Assembly (NCBI GenBank): GCA_014843695.1
Contig: CM026390.1
Coordinates: 101,064,722 to 101,128,721 of the forward strand
DNA: 64,000 nt
Source of the DNA: Archivesica marissinica
Taxonomy: Eukaryota > Mollusca > Bivalvia > Venerida > Vesicomyidae
Direction of reading: 5' to 3'
A program made the translations under genes and the position numbers. Positions 38,501 to 53,500 of this stretch are shown piece by piece; the stretch's first letter is position 1, and the number at the start of each line of letters is the position of its first letter. The notes beneath the pieces were generated by a model. The model ran no database searches. It was given only the letters and a program-made list of their open reading frames with translations, and was not told the origin of the DNA.

Positions 38501-41500
38501 CTTTCTTTGCTCCTTCTAGGTCCAAACCATGGGACACTGTACAACAGCAATTTACAAACCACAGTACGAAATTTCTCTCTTAGAGATTTGAGGTCAGGGT
38601 TGATAGGGTACAAGCATACGCCTAAGGGCCAGACCGGTGCAGATACTGTTCTTCTACAAGCGTCTGATGGGTTCCATATCATCACATTCCTCTTCAGCAT
38701 AGAAGTGAGAAAAAAGGTTTGTATCTGCATCTGTTGATGATCACTGAAAACCAAGGAATCAATAATATATACTGTGTGTGTGTGTGTTATTACATTTATA
38801 TATCGTCGCTACCGGTTGTCCATATGAGCGATGCCTCCTGAAGAGATTAGTCATTTTAGATTTTGGAAGACAGTGCATTGATACAGACAGACCCATTCCA
38901 GAATCTCCTCTGGTACTTTACATACACGGTGTAAATCACCGACACTAGACCTCGGTTTTAAGTCGTCCTATCTCTAAAGACCGTTACAGACCGGGGATCG
39001 AACCTGCGATCTCTGGATTCGGAGTCCAATGTCTTAACCACTGACCCGTCTGTGAAATACTGTGTGTGTGTGTTTTACGTTTATTTATCGTCGCTACCGG
39101 TTGCCCATATGAGCGACGCCTCCTGAAGAGATTAGTCATTTTAGATTTTTGGCAGATAGTGCAATGATACAGACAGAGATCCATTCCAGAGTCTCCTCTG
39201 GTTCTTTTACATGCACGGTGTAAAGCACCGACATGAGACCTCGGTTTAACGTCCCGTCTGAAAGACTGTTAATTTTATTAGGGTCAGACGGGGGATCGAA
39301 CCTGCCATCCCTGGATTATCAGTCCAAATACTATGTGTAATGCACCAGTCATTTGTAGCCCTGGCACCTTGAGTAGTTGAAGGGATTAGTGGGGCTGAAG
39401 TGATGGACTTGCTGAAATATCCCCATAGTGCCTGATTGTTACCGTAGGGTAGGGATACCAAAAGGCTTGCTTAATAGCAAAATTCCAAAACAAGTTTCAT
39501 AAAATATGGTATGAAATTACCACTCATGTAAGATTACCACAGTAACAACAAAAATTTGAAGGAAAAAATATGTTTCTGTTTGCCAGTATATGTTTGAGCC
39601 TTATTACATTAAATTACATCTGTACGCCATAGTAAATAGTCCCTGATAATCAAACAACTTCACACAAATCATCGACACAATATTTTTAATGACTGTATTC
39701 TACTAGTTCTGATGTGTAGATGCCCAGAATTGTTCTGATGTGTAAAAGCCCAGTTATGTTTCAAATAACTAGGATCTGCTGCGTTAAAAAGAAACTGTGA
39801 ACATTTGTGTTTAATATGGTACATTTTAGGAAAATCGTGGCCCAGTATTGATGCGCAACCAGGTTGGCCATGTTGTCCTTGGAGACATGTTGCAGATCTT
39901 ACCTGACCTCCTGATGGCCAAGGTCATCACTGGTTCCCAGAGAGAGGAAGTAGTTTACACACTTGTTCCCCCGCTCAATAATCCATTAGAAGGTAAGAAG
40001 ATGTCATGACATATATTGACATAGAAAAAAATCAGTATAAAATTAGTAGATAGATGATACAGAATGGCGATCTATCAAAGATGGTATGTCGAGAAAAAGT
40101 ATTTAAATAGGCCAAAACAATGGAAAAACAGTTTCATTAAGCCAGTGAGTCACAGGCACCAGACACAATTTGTTTTGTGTCCTATGATCATATAGCAAGT
40201 ACTATTTAGCCATAGGCAGGGCCCGCGCTGGCAATAGCCAGAGTAGCTATTGGCTAAAATATGGCTAAATTGGCTAATAAAAACTCAGTTTGGCTAAAAT
40301 GATAAAAACAACAAAAATCTGTAAAATATTCGAAAATTGGAAATTGTGATCAAAGAAATAATAGATATTTACCATATGCCATGGCATTTATTATATTTAA
40401 TAATATACTATAAAAACTCTGTTTGTGAAAAATGGCGCACGCCGGAATTGGCTAAAGGAAGCACAAATTTGGCTAAAAATAATTGGCTACAAAATTTGTT
40501 TGTGCCTGTGCAGTGAGTGAAAGTTCCTACAACATTGTTTTTGTTGATATTGAATATGGAAATAATAGGTTTTCTTATATGCAGCAATACAGCTGTACTA
40601 GAACTTAGTTACACTTCCATAGCAACTAATGATCTCTTGCTAATTTAAGTTTGTGATATACAAATGTTTCTTATGTATACTTGTATAGGAGAGATAATGA
40701 TGGTGGTACCAATCCCGCCCAATGGTGTAGGTCACGGCTGGGAAGACCTTGGTGATGGAAATATGGCGGCCAGAATGACGAGATTCTTGCAGAGAGACAT
40801 AGATGAGGGAAGGATCTGGTACAAGAATAAGGGGAATGCGGCCCTTACTGATGTCATCAAATTTGAGGTATTGTCATGTTCATTTCAATAAAAGGTAATA
40901 TTTCAAATTCAAGTAATTGAACATACATTGGTACAGTGATGTCACAAAGAAATGCAGCAGTTATTGACTCTGCCTTAGTTTGAATTAATTGTATATTACC
41001 CTATGACAGGTAGCAGATATTGATTCTGCCTTAGTTTGAATTAATTGTATATTACCCTATAACAGGTAGCAGATATTGACTCTGCTTTAGTTTGAATTAA
41101 TTGATTATTACCCTATGACAGGTAGCAGATATTGACTCGGGATAGTTTGAATTAATTGTATATTACCCTATGACAGGTAGCAGATATTGACTCATCCTTA
41201 GTTTGAATTAATTGTATATTAACCTATGACAGGTAGCAGATATTGACTCTGCCTTAGTTTGAATTAATTGATTATTACCCTATGACAGGTAGCAGATATT
41301 GACTTGTCCTTAGTTTGAATTAATTGTATATTAACCTATGACAGGTAGCAAATATTGACTCTGCCTTAGTTTGAATTAATTGATTATTACCCTATGACAG
41401 GTAGCAGATATTGACTGCCTTAGTTTGAATTAATTGTATATTACCCTATGACAGGTAGCAGATATTGACGCTGCCTTAGTTTGAATTAATTGTATATTAC

Positions 41501-44500
41501 CCTATGACAGGTAGCAGATATTGACTCTGCCTTAGTTTGAATTAATTGTATATTACCCTATGACAGGTAGCAGATATTGACTCAGCAGCAAGTGTATTAA
41601 CGGACCAAACATTCAAGATTACTGTGAGAGAAAAGAAAACCCGGGGTCCAATGACCCACCCAACTCTCACTGATGGGGCCAGACTGGGAATTAGGGTATG
41701 TAATTACTGAAATATCAACATGTTTATTACTGATTACATGTATTACTTAAGAAATAATAAGTATCAACCGTGATATATCGCCTTCGGCCTTCGTGATATA
41801 TCGCCTTCGTGATATATTTCTATGCATAAGAACTTCAAACGGTATATCACGGTTGATACTTATTATTTTGATTCTAACACGACTTACTTCTAATAATTTT
41901 AGACGAGAAAGGAGTATTTTCTTCAAACACCGTGCATTTGGCTTTTGAAATTTCCTCCCACGTAAGGGGTGATGATGTTATTTTTTATGGAAAATATCAA
42001 TCTAGTGCATAAATGAACAAAAGTTGTAACTGATCAATAATTTTATTTATTTTGTCAAATAAAGCTGTACAGAATAGTAACTGAAACGTTACTTAACAGA
42101 AAAACAAGATGGACAAGAGATTATCTGATCCTAAAAATAGCTCACTTCCGCGAATTCCCACGGTAGTATTTACAAACATCACGTGACTTTCATTCATAAA
42201 ACTTTACACGCATTGTATAAATGGAATATCCAAAACACGGTGCGCGCGCAGCTTAGTTCAAGGTAGGTATATCGCAGAATAACCCGAGGTAGATTTTACT
42301 CTTTAAGTATGTATGTTATTAGCTGGGTTGTGTTAGAATAGTATTTAACCAAACATGAACCTAATCAATGCTGTATATGATTTATTTGTCTATGTACTAT
42401 GAAGCTTATGTATAAGTATGATGTATTGTGTATGTTGTTGAAAGCAGCAGCTGCAGTGTATTTATGTATAAGTAGGATGTATTGTGTATGTTGATGAAAG
42501 CAGCAGCTGCAGTGTATTTATGTATAAGTATGAGGTATTGTGTATGTTGATGAAAGCAGCAGCTGCAGTGTATTTATGTATAAGTATGAGGTATTGTGTA
42601 TGTTGATGAAAGCAGCAGCTGCAGTGTATTTATGTATAAGTATGAGGTATTGTGTATGTTGATGAAAGCAGCAGCTGCAGTGTATTTATGTATAAGTATG
42701 AGGTATTGTGTATGTTGATGAAAGCAGCAGCTGCAGTGTATTTATGTATAAGTATGAGGTATTGTGTATGTTGATGAAAGCAGCAGCTGCAGTGTATTTA
42801 TGTATAAGTATGAGGTATTGTGTATGTTGATGAAAGCAGCAGCTGCAGTGTATTTATGTATAAGTATGAGGTATTGTGTATGTTGATGAAAGCAGCAGCT
42901 GCAGTGTATTTATGTATAAGTATGAGGTATTGTGTATGTTGATGAAAGCAGCAGCTGCAGTGTATTTATGTATAAGTATGAGGTATTGTGTATGTTGATG
43001 AAAGCAGCAGCTGCAGTGTATTTATGTATACGTATGAGGTATTGTGTATGTTGATGAAAGCAGCAGCTGCAGTGTATTTATGTATAAGTAGGATGTATTG
43101 TGTATGTTGTTGAAAGCAGCAGCTGCAGTGTATTTATGTATACATATGAGGTATTGTGTATGTTGATGAAAGCAGCAGCTGCAGTGTATTTATGTATACG
43201 TATGAGGTATTGTGTATGTTGGATGGTTGTACATGGAAGTATGATGTATTGTGTATGTTGGATGGTTGTACATGGAAGTATGATATATTGTGTATGTTGA
43301 TGATTCTACATGCATGGCCACCATGCTTGGATGGTTGTACATGGAAGTATGATGTATTGTGTATGTTGGATGGTTGTACATGGAAGTATGAAGTATTGTG
43401 TATGTTGGAATGTTGTACATGGAAGTATGATGTATTGTGTATGTTGGATGGTTGTACATGGAAGTATGATGTATTGTGTATGTTGGATGGTTGTACATGG
43501 AAGTATGATGTATTGTGTATGTTGGATGGTTGTACATGGAAGTATGATGTATTGTGTATGTTGGATGGTTGTACATGGAAGTATGATGTATTGTGTATGT
43601 TGGATGGTTGTACATGGAAGTATGAGGTATTGTGTATGTTGGATGGTTGTACATGGAAGTATGATGTATTGTGTATGTTGGATGGTTGTACATGGAAGTA
43701 TGATGTATTGTGTATGTTGGATGGTTGTACCTGGATGTATGATGTATTGTGTATGTTGGATGGTTGTACATGGAAGTATGATGTATTGTGTATGTTGGAT
43801 GGTTGTACATGGAAGTATGATGTATTGTGTATGTTGGATGGTTGTACCTGGATGTATGATGTATTGTGTATGTTGGATGGTTGTACATGGAAGTATGATG
43901 TATTGTGTATGTTGGATGGTTGTACATGGAAGTATGATGTATTGTGTATGTTGGATGGTTGTACATGGAAGTATGATGTATTGTGTATGTTGGATGGTTG
44001 TACATGGAAGTATGATGTATTGTGTATGTTGGATGGTTGTACATGGAAGTATGATGTATTGTGTATGTTGGATGGTTGTACATGGAAGTATGATGTATTG
44101 TGTATGTTGGATGGTTGTACATGGAAGTATGATGTATTGTGTATGTTGGATGGTTGTACATGGAAGTATGATGTATTGTGTATGTTGGATGGTTGTACAT
44201 GGAAGTATGATGTATTGTGTATGTTGGATGGTTGTACATGGAAGTATGAGGTAGTGTGTATGTTGGATGGTTGTACATGGAAGTATGATGTATTGTGTAT
44301 GTTGGATGGTTGTACATGGAAGTATGATGTATTGTGTATGTTGATGATTCTACATGCCACCATGCTTGGATGGTTGTACCTGGTGTCTTCCACTACTACA
44401 TCAAGCTAACCAAGGAGCACGACCAAACACATGGACACAAACATGAAATGCTTCAATTACTTACAGGTAATGGAAAACCAGCTGGTTCCTATTACAGCTG

Positions 44501-47500
44501 CCAGTCTGAGCTTCACAGACCGGGATACAGGCCCAGCAAGCATTCGGTTTACTATTACACGTGCATTGGGGCCATACGATGGCTTTGTAGAACACATGGA
44601 GCGACCCACCCAGGCTGTTAACAGTTTCACCCAGGATGATGTGAACAATAACAGGATTATTTATAGACCTCCGCAGCTGGAATTTGGCTATAAGGAGAGA
44701 GAAGTCTTCTTTTATTTCACAGGTACATTTGTACATATCTTAACTTAACTTAATCCTCTTCACCCCGGTTGGGGTATAGGGCCTTCACCACTGCTCTCAA
44801 CTTGGACCGGTCCGTTGCTGCTGCCTTGGCTTCCCCCCCAGGACAGTCTGCTTCGGCGCAGCTCACTGTCCAGAGTCCTTCGCCATGTCGTAACTGGTCG
44901 ACCTCTTTTCCATGTGCCCTGTGGATTCCAATCCAGTGCTTGGCCTGCTATGTTGGGCTGGTCTCGTCGTAGAGTGTGCCCTATCCACCGCCACTTCCTC
45001 TGTTTGTACATATAATGAACAATTATTTTCAGGGCATGTAATCATACCACAGGGTGTTGATATAACATTGGCAGTTTCAGTATTATAATTACCATGTGCA
45101 AAAGGTCCAGAGTTTGAACCCCGCTGGAGCCGTTATGATTGTGCCCTTAGGCAAGGCATTTAAATTCCATGTTGCCTCTTCTCTCTCACTTGTGATGATG
45201 GATTCAATCAGGAATGAGGTCTCGAGAGTGATTAATATAAGTTGTAAGAACTTGTTTCGCAATGGAGCTAAAATTTATTTGTATAAACTAATTAGCATGT
45301 TGATATTATAATGTCCTAGGGAAGAATGGTACTACGTCCAACTGGGTTATCCTCTATAAATAATGAATTTACTTACTTACAATTGCTGAAAATATGTACT
45401 GTAGGTCGTCATGAATTTAGTAGGTCAAGAATTAGCACACATGTATCCATGGTATATATAAATTACCAATGTTAAATCTGCAAGTTTAATGATTCACTAT
45501 CGCATGTAATCGAAATAACATGCCAAAATATTACTCGCGTAGAAATATTTCATTTTATAGTATTAAATTGCGCCTTGTATAAATCTAGCTCTAATTTCAT
45601 CTTCTCCCTTATCTAATATAAACTATCTTCTCCCTTATCTAATATAAACTATCTTCTCCCTTATCTAATTAATATACACTATCTTCTCCCTTATCTAATA
45701 TAAACTATCTTCTCCTATATCTAATATAAACTATCTTCTTCCCAGTAAATATTCGCTTGCATCCGTTTACAATATCATTCCTGGAAAACGTTTCTAAAAT
45801 GATTCCTATTATAAAAAACCTATCATATTTATTTTACCACAGTGGCAGATGAAGAGGTTGGTGTACCAGTCCAGGAACTAAAATTCTCCATAATTCTGGT
45901 ACCAGTCAATGACAAACACCCAAGATTTGTCACCCCTGTTCCACGGCTTCGGGTATCACAGGGCGGTAGCATTCCCATAGGTCAATCAGTCGTGGGTGTT
46001 GTTGATGAAGACACGCCCATTTCTGACCTAATGGTGACATTGACAAGGGCCCCACATAACGGCAAGCTGGAGAAGGTTGAGAACACTCTAAGAGTTGTTG
46101 TACAACAAGGTTAGTTAACTGTATGTACTTCCATGTGGCCAATACAGGCTGCTTAGTGCAGGTGACCTCTTAACCCGTTACTCCACATAAACGCCATACA
46201 ACACCATTATAGCTTCCCACATATAGATGCCATTCCACGCCATTATCTATTACCATAGTTATTGAATCTGGAGTATGTTGTGCAGTGAGCCAGCTGCTTA
46301 TCAGCAGTATGGAGATCAAATGAGTAATTGACCTCTTCTATTGTGGAGTAAAGGGTTAATGTATATGTGGATACTCCGGGTTGGTATCAAGCCGTAGTAT
46401 TGTACATTATATATTGGGTAATTGCTTTCATGTATTGACAGTATATGCAATCCTTCATAGTTTCTTCCCATCATAATTTAGTAATGCTATAAACTTAGCA
46501 CGATCCTCTATTGTGAGGCACGTAGCATGATCCTCTATTGTGAGGCACTTAGCACGATCCTCTATTGGGAGGCACTTACCACGATCCTCTATTGTGAGGA
46601 ATTTAGCATGATCCTCTATTGTGAGGCACTTAGCATGATCCTCTATTGGGAGGCACTTAGCACGATCCTCTATTGTGAGGCACTTAGCATGATCCTCTAT
46701 TGTGAGGCACTTAGCACGATCCTCTATTGGGAGGCACTTAGCATGATCCTCTATTGTGAGGAACTTAGCATGATCCTCTATTGTGAGGCACTTAGCATGA
46801 TCCTCTATTGGGAGGCACTTAGCATGATCCTCTATTGTGAGGAACTTAGCACGATCCTCTATTGTGAGGCACTTACATTTGTATGTCCCTGTAATCTTAC
46901 ACGCATGTGAAAAGTTGATCATTGTAATCCTATACGTATATTATGGAATTTAAAACATCATTTGCGTGCAAATGCCGAAAAAGGGTGTGAAAGTAATTTT
47001 ATAGGTACAAACAGCTTTTGTGGAGAAGGATCAATATACATACGGATCTGTAGTAATACAGGTAATCCAGGGATCCCCCGGCTGAGAGTGATTAATATAA
47101 GTTGTAAGAACTTGTTTCGCAATTGAGCTAAAATAAATTTTTATTGATTAACTTATCTAATTACTCTGGTTCTTTGAATGAAATATAATTTGTTCATGAT
47201 CGTATTATCATGAACATATGATGACGTTTTTATTCAATTAAGTAGTAAAGTGTTTATCTACATTCATTTCAATATATGAAATGCATGCCCTTTGATGCAG
47301 GTGATACATTCACATACTCCGAGGTTGAGTTGAACTTGTTCCAGTACCAGCATGACGGCTTCGACGGGCTGTATGATACCATGCAGTTGTCTGTCAGTGA
47401 CGGAGAGCATTCTACATCTACATCCATCGATATCTCAGTGATGAAAGTGGACCAGTCTGCTCCTTACATGTTGCCGTCTGCTACTTGTAGACTGGTTGTT

Positions 47501-50500
47501 AGGGAAGGTTTGTGCATACTTTTGTCTCTATTAGTACCATGGTGATGAAAGAGAACCAGTCAGCTCTTTATATGTTGCCATCAGCTACATGTAAGCTAAT
47601 TGTTAGGGAAGGTTTGTGTCATACTTGTATCTCCATTTGTAACACAGAGATAGAAAGTGGACCAGTCTGTTTCATACATAATCTCTATCTACTATTTCTA
47701 GACTGGTTGTATTTTGCATTTATATTATGTTTGTAATGATAACATAATGACGAAAGTGGACCACAGTCTGCACCTTACATGTTGCCGTCTGCACCTTACA
47801 TGTTGCCATCTGCACCTTACATGTTGCCGTCTGCACCTTACATGTTGCCGTCTGCACAGTGTCCATTAGGCATTTTGATTAGGGTTCTAATTTAAGTACC
47901 GTATACTATAAATATATGTTCCAGTGCATATATTACACCTCGTATATTTTACTATCTGCTTCAGGCCATGTGTTGTGGAAGTCGTGATAGCGTATTGGTA
48001 GCACGTTCACTTCAGGTGCGAAAGGCTCAAAGTTTGTGCACCACTGGAGCCATTACGATTGTGTCCTTAGGCAATGCATTTAAATTTCATTTCGCAATCA
48101 AGCTAAAATAAATTTGTATAAACTAGGCCATGTGTTAATGTGGTTGCAAACAGAGGATTGCACTATGAGTGGTTAATTCAGATACACAATAGACTATTTT
48201 CTTGTTATTTTCAGGAACATCGGAAAATGTGGCGAGACAGATTCTTGCCTTTGTCGATAACGATGATCAAGACTATAGTCTCGACATCATGCTCACCATA
48301 GAAACCACCCATGGAAAACTGTTGCTAAGCAATGAACGTGTCATGCTCCGTGACGTTTTTACACAGGCGGATATTAATAACAATCAACTGAGGTATTGCA
48401 GAATATTTTAGTTTAAACATTATTTATTTCAGTATTTGTACATGTGATCAAGAAATGAACATTTTACATATAATTTAACAGCAGTAGACTGAAAGGGATT
48501 AGAACGAAAGAAAACTTATATAGTTCTTCTCCCTATCAATTGATTGATATACAATAGGCAGGAGAATAATATATACAATAGGCAGGAGAATAATATATAC
48601 AATAGGCAGGAGAATAATATATACAATAGGCAGGAGAATAATATATACAATAGGCAGGAGAATAATATATACAATAGGCAGGAGAATAATATATACAATA
48701 GGCAGGATAATAATATATATAATAGGCAGGAGAATAATATATACAATAGGCAGGAGAATAATATATACAATAGGCAGGAGAATAATATATACAATAGGCA
48801 GGAGAATAATATATATACAATAGGCAGGAGAATAATATATACAATAGGCAGGGGAATAATATATATAATAGGCAGGGGAATAATATATATAATAGGCAGG
48901 GGAATAATATATACAATAGGCAGGAGAATAATATATACAATAGGCAGGAGAATAATATATACAATAGGCAGGAGAATACTATATACAATAGGCAGGAGAA
49001 TACTATATACAATAGGCAGGAGAATAATATATACAATAGGCAGGAGAATAATATATACAATAGGCAGGAGAATAATATATACAATAGGCAGGAGAATAAT
49101 ATATATACAATAGGCAGGAGAATAATATATACAATAGGCAGGGGAATAATATATATAATAGGCAGGGGAATAATATATACAATAGGCAGGGGAATAATAT
49201 ATATAATAGGCAGGGGAATAATATATATACAATAGGCAGGAGAATAATATATATAATAGGCAGGGGAATAATATATACAATAGGCAGGAGAATAATATAT
49301 AATAGGCAGGGGAATAATATATACAATAGGCAGGAGAATAATATATATAATAGGCAGGAGAATAATATATACAATAGGCAGGAGAATAATATATACAATA
49401 GGCAGGAGAATAATATATACAATAGGCAGGGGAATAATATATACAATAGGCAGGAGAATAATATATATAATAGGCAGGGGAATAATATATACAATAGGCA
49501 GGAGAATAATATATACAATAGGCGGGAGAATAATATATATAATAGGCAGGAGAATAATATATACAATAGGCAGGAGAATAATATATACAATAGGCGGGAG
49601 AATAATATATACAATAGGCAGGAGAATAATATATACAATAGGCAGGAGAATAATATATACAATAGGCAGGAGAATAATATATACAATAGGCGGGAGAATA
49701 ATATATACAATAGGCAGGAGAATAATATATACAATAGGCAGGAGAATAATATATACAATAGGCAGGAGAATAATATATACAATAGGCAGGAGAATAATAT
49801 ATACAATAGGCAGGAGAATAATATATACAATAGGCAGGAGAATAATATATACAATAGGCAGGAGAATAATATATACAATAGGCAGGATAATAATATATAT
49901 AATAGGCAGGAGAATAATATATACAATAGGCAGGAGAATAATATATACAATAGGCAGGAGAATAATATATACAATAGGCAGGAGAATAATATATATACAA
50001 TAGGCAGGAGAATAATATATACAATAGGCAGGGGAATAATATATATAATAGGCAGGGGAATAATATATATAATAGGCAGGGGAATAATATATACAATAGG
50101 CAGGAGAATAATATATACAATAGGCAGGAGAATAATATATACAATAGGCAGGAGAATACTATATACAATAGGCAGGAGAATACTATATACAATAGGCAGG
50201 AGAATAATATATACAATAGGCAGGAGAATAATATATACAATAGGCAGGAGAATAATATATACAATAGGCAGGAGAATATATATACAATAGGCAGGAGAAT
50301 AATATATACAATAGGCAGGGGAATAATATATATAATAGGCAGGGGAATAATATATACAATAGGCAGGAGAATAATATATATAATAGGCAGGGGAATAATA
50401 TATATACAATAGGCAGGAATAATATATATAATAGGCAGGGGAATATATATGGGGGTTTTTGGGGGGTTTATACATAGGCAGGAGAATATATATATAATAG

Positions 50501-53500
50501 GCAGGAGAAAATATATACAATAGGCAGGAGAATAATATATACAATAGGCAGGAGAATAATATATACAATAGGCAGGGGAATAATATATACAATAGGCAGG
50601 AGAATAATATATATAATAGGCAGGGGAATAATATATACAATAGGCAGGAGAATAATATATACAATAGGCGGGAGAATAATATATATAATAGGCAGGAGAA
50701 TAATATATACAATAGGCAGGAGAATAATATATACAATAGGCGGGAGAATAATATATACAATAGGCAGGAGAATAATATATACAATAGGCAGGAGAATAAT
50801 ATATACAATAGGCAGGAGAATAATATATACAATAGGCGGGAGAATAATATATACAATAGGCAGGAGAATAATATATACAATAGGCAGGAGAATAATATAT
50901 ATATATATAACAATGCAAATACCTGAAGTCTATTCTAGGTATATGCTAAAGAATTTCAGAAGTTATTGTATTAGTGAGTCAATAGTTTTGAATGTTAAAA
51001 GGAAAATGGTTAATATTTAAAGGAATATTTGAAGAACGTTCAAGAACATGAACTATCAAATCGGAGCACGAGAAGAAGAGATTAGTATAGAGAAGGTGGT
51101 TGAATAGGATCAGTTTTATTCGTAAATAGTCGATATTTTAACACCTTGTCAATATCATTTTTATTCACCTCATTTTATAAGGTGGCAGGTTTATCAGCCC
51201 GATAACAGATCAATGTCGTGTTTTTCACAATTAATTACCAAATTTTCTCCACATTATTTCAATGTCGGATAGATAACAGATATATGACCGATATGCTGTG
51301 CATGCTGACTGGGTCAGATATATGACCGATCTGCTGTGCATGCTGACTGGGTCAGATATATGACCGATATGCTGACTGGGTCAGATATATGACCGATATG
51401 CTGTGCATGCTGACTGGGTCAGATATATGACCGATCTGCTGTGCATGCTGACTGGGTCAGATATATGACCGATATGCTGTGCATGCTGACTGGGTCAGAT
51501 ATATGACCGATATGCTGTGCATGCTGACTGGGTCAGATATATGACCGATCTGCTGTGCATGCTGACTGGGTCAGATATATGACCGATATGCTGTGCATGC
51601 TGACTGGGTCAGATATATGACCGATATGCTGTGCATGCTGACTGGGTCAGATATATGACCGATATGCTGTGCATGCTGACTGGGTCAGATATATGACCGA
51701 TATGCTGTGCATGCTGACTGGGTCAGATATATGACCGATCTGCTGTGCATGCTGACTGGGTCAGATATATGACCGATATGCTGTGCATGCTGACTGGGTT
51801 AGATATATGACCGATATGCTGTGCATGTTGACTGGGTCAGATATATGACCGATCTGCTGTGCATGTTGACTGGGTCAGATATATGACCGATATGCTGTGC
51901 ATGCTGACTGGGTCAGATATATGACCGATCTGCTGTGCATGCTGACTGGGTCAGATATATGACCGATATGCTGTGCATGCTGACTGGGTCAGATATATGA
52001 CCGATATGCTGTACATGCTGACTGGGTCAGATATATGACCGATATGCTGTGCATGCTGACTGGGTCAGATATATGACCGATCTGCTGTGCATGCTGACGT
52101 GGTCAGATATATGACCGATATGCTGTGCATGCTGACTGGGTCAGATATATGACCGATATGCTGTGCATGTTGACTGGGTCAGATATATGACCGATCTGCT
52201 GTGCATGTTGACTGGGTCAGATATATGACCGATATGCTGTGCATGCTGACTGGGTCAGATATATGACCGATCTGCTGTGCATGCTGACTGGGTCAGATAT
52301 ATGACCGATATGCTGTGCATGCTGACTGGGTCAGATATATGACCGATATGCTGTACATGCTGACTGGGTCAGATATATGACCGATATGCTGTGCATGCTG
52401 ACTGGGTCAGATATATGACCGATCTGCTGTGCATGCTGACGTGGTCAGATATATGACCGATATGCTGTGCATGCTGACTGGGTCAGATATATGACCGATA
52501 TGCTGTGCATGCTGACTGGGTCAGATATATGACCGATATGCTGTGCATGCTGACTGGGTCAGATATATGACCGATATGCTGTGCATGCTGACTGGGTCAG
52601 ATATATGACCGATATGCTGTGCATGCTGACTGGGTCAGATATATGACCGATCTGCTGTGCATGCTGACGTGGTCAGATATATGACCGATATGCTGTGCAT
52701 GCTGACTGGGTCAGATATATGACCGATATGCTGTGCATGCTGACTGGGTCAGATATATGACCGATATGCTGTGCATGCTGACTGGGTCAGATATATGACC
52801 GATATGCTGTGCATGCTGACTGGGTCAGATATATGACCGATATGCTGTGCATGCTGACTGGGTCAGATATATGACCGATCTGCTGTGCATGCTGACTGGG
52901 TCAGATATATGACCGATATGCTGTGCATGCTGACTGGGTCAGATATATGACCGATATGCTGTGCATGTTGACTGGGTCAGATATATGACCGATCTGCTGT
53001 GCATGTTGACTGGGTCAGATATATGACCGATATGCTGTGCATGCTGACTGGGTCAGATATATGACCGATCTGCTGTGCATGCTGACTGGGTCAGATATAT
53101 GACCGATATGCTGTGCATGCTGACTGGGTCAGATATATGACCGATATGCTGTACATGCTGACTGGGTCAGATATATGACCGATATGCTGTGCATGCTGAC
53201 TGGGTCAGATATATGACCGATCTGCTGTGCATGCTGACGTGGTCAGATATATGACCGATATGCTGTGCATGCTGACTGGGTCAGATATATGACCGATATG
53301 CTGTGCATGTTGACTGGGTCAGATATATGACCGATATGCTGTGCATGTTGACTGGGTCAGATATATGACCGATATGCTGTGCATGCTGACTGGGTCAGAT
53401 ATATGACCGATATGCTGTGCATGCTGACTGGGTCAGATATATGACCGATATGCTGTGCATGCTGACGTGGTCAGATATATGACCGATATGCTGTGCATGC

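Noticed and set aside
42405..43210. CAG/CTG trinucleotide expansion
   Set aside because: CAGCAGCTGCAG is only 12 bp within a 56-bp unit; there is no trinucleotide run.
43134..44409. ORFs of about 417 codons on + and 419 and 375 codons on -
   Set aside because: 39-bp unit, thirteen codons, open in several frames on both strands at once.
48516..50918. 800-codon open frame on the - strand
   Set aside because: The 24-bp unit is eight codons with no stop; several frames are open and the product is a pure repeat. Periodicity explains it; no start context, domain or splice support.
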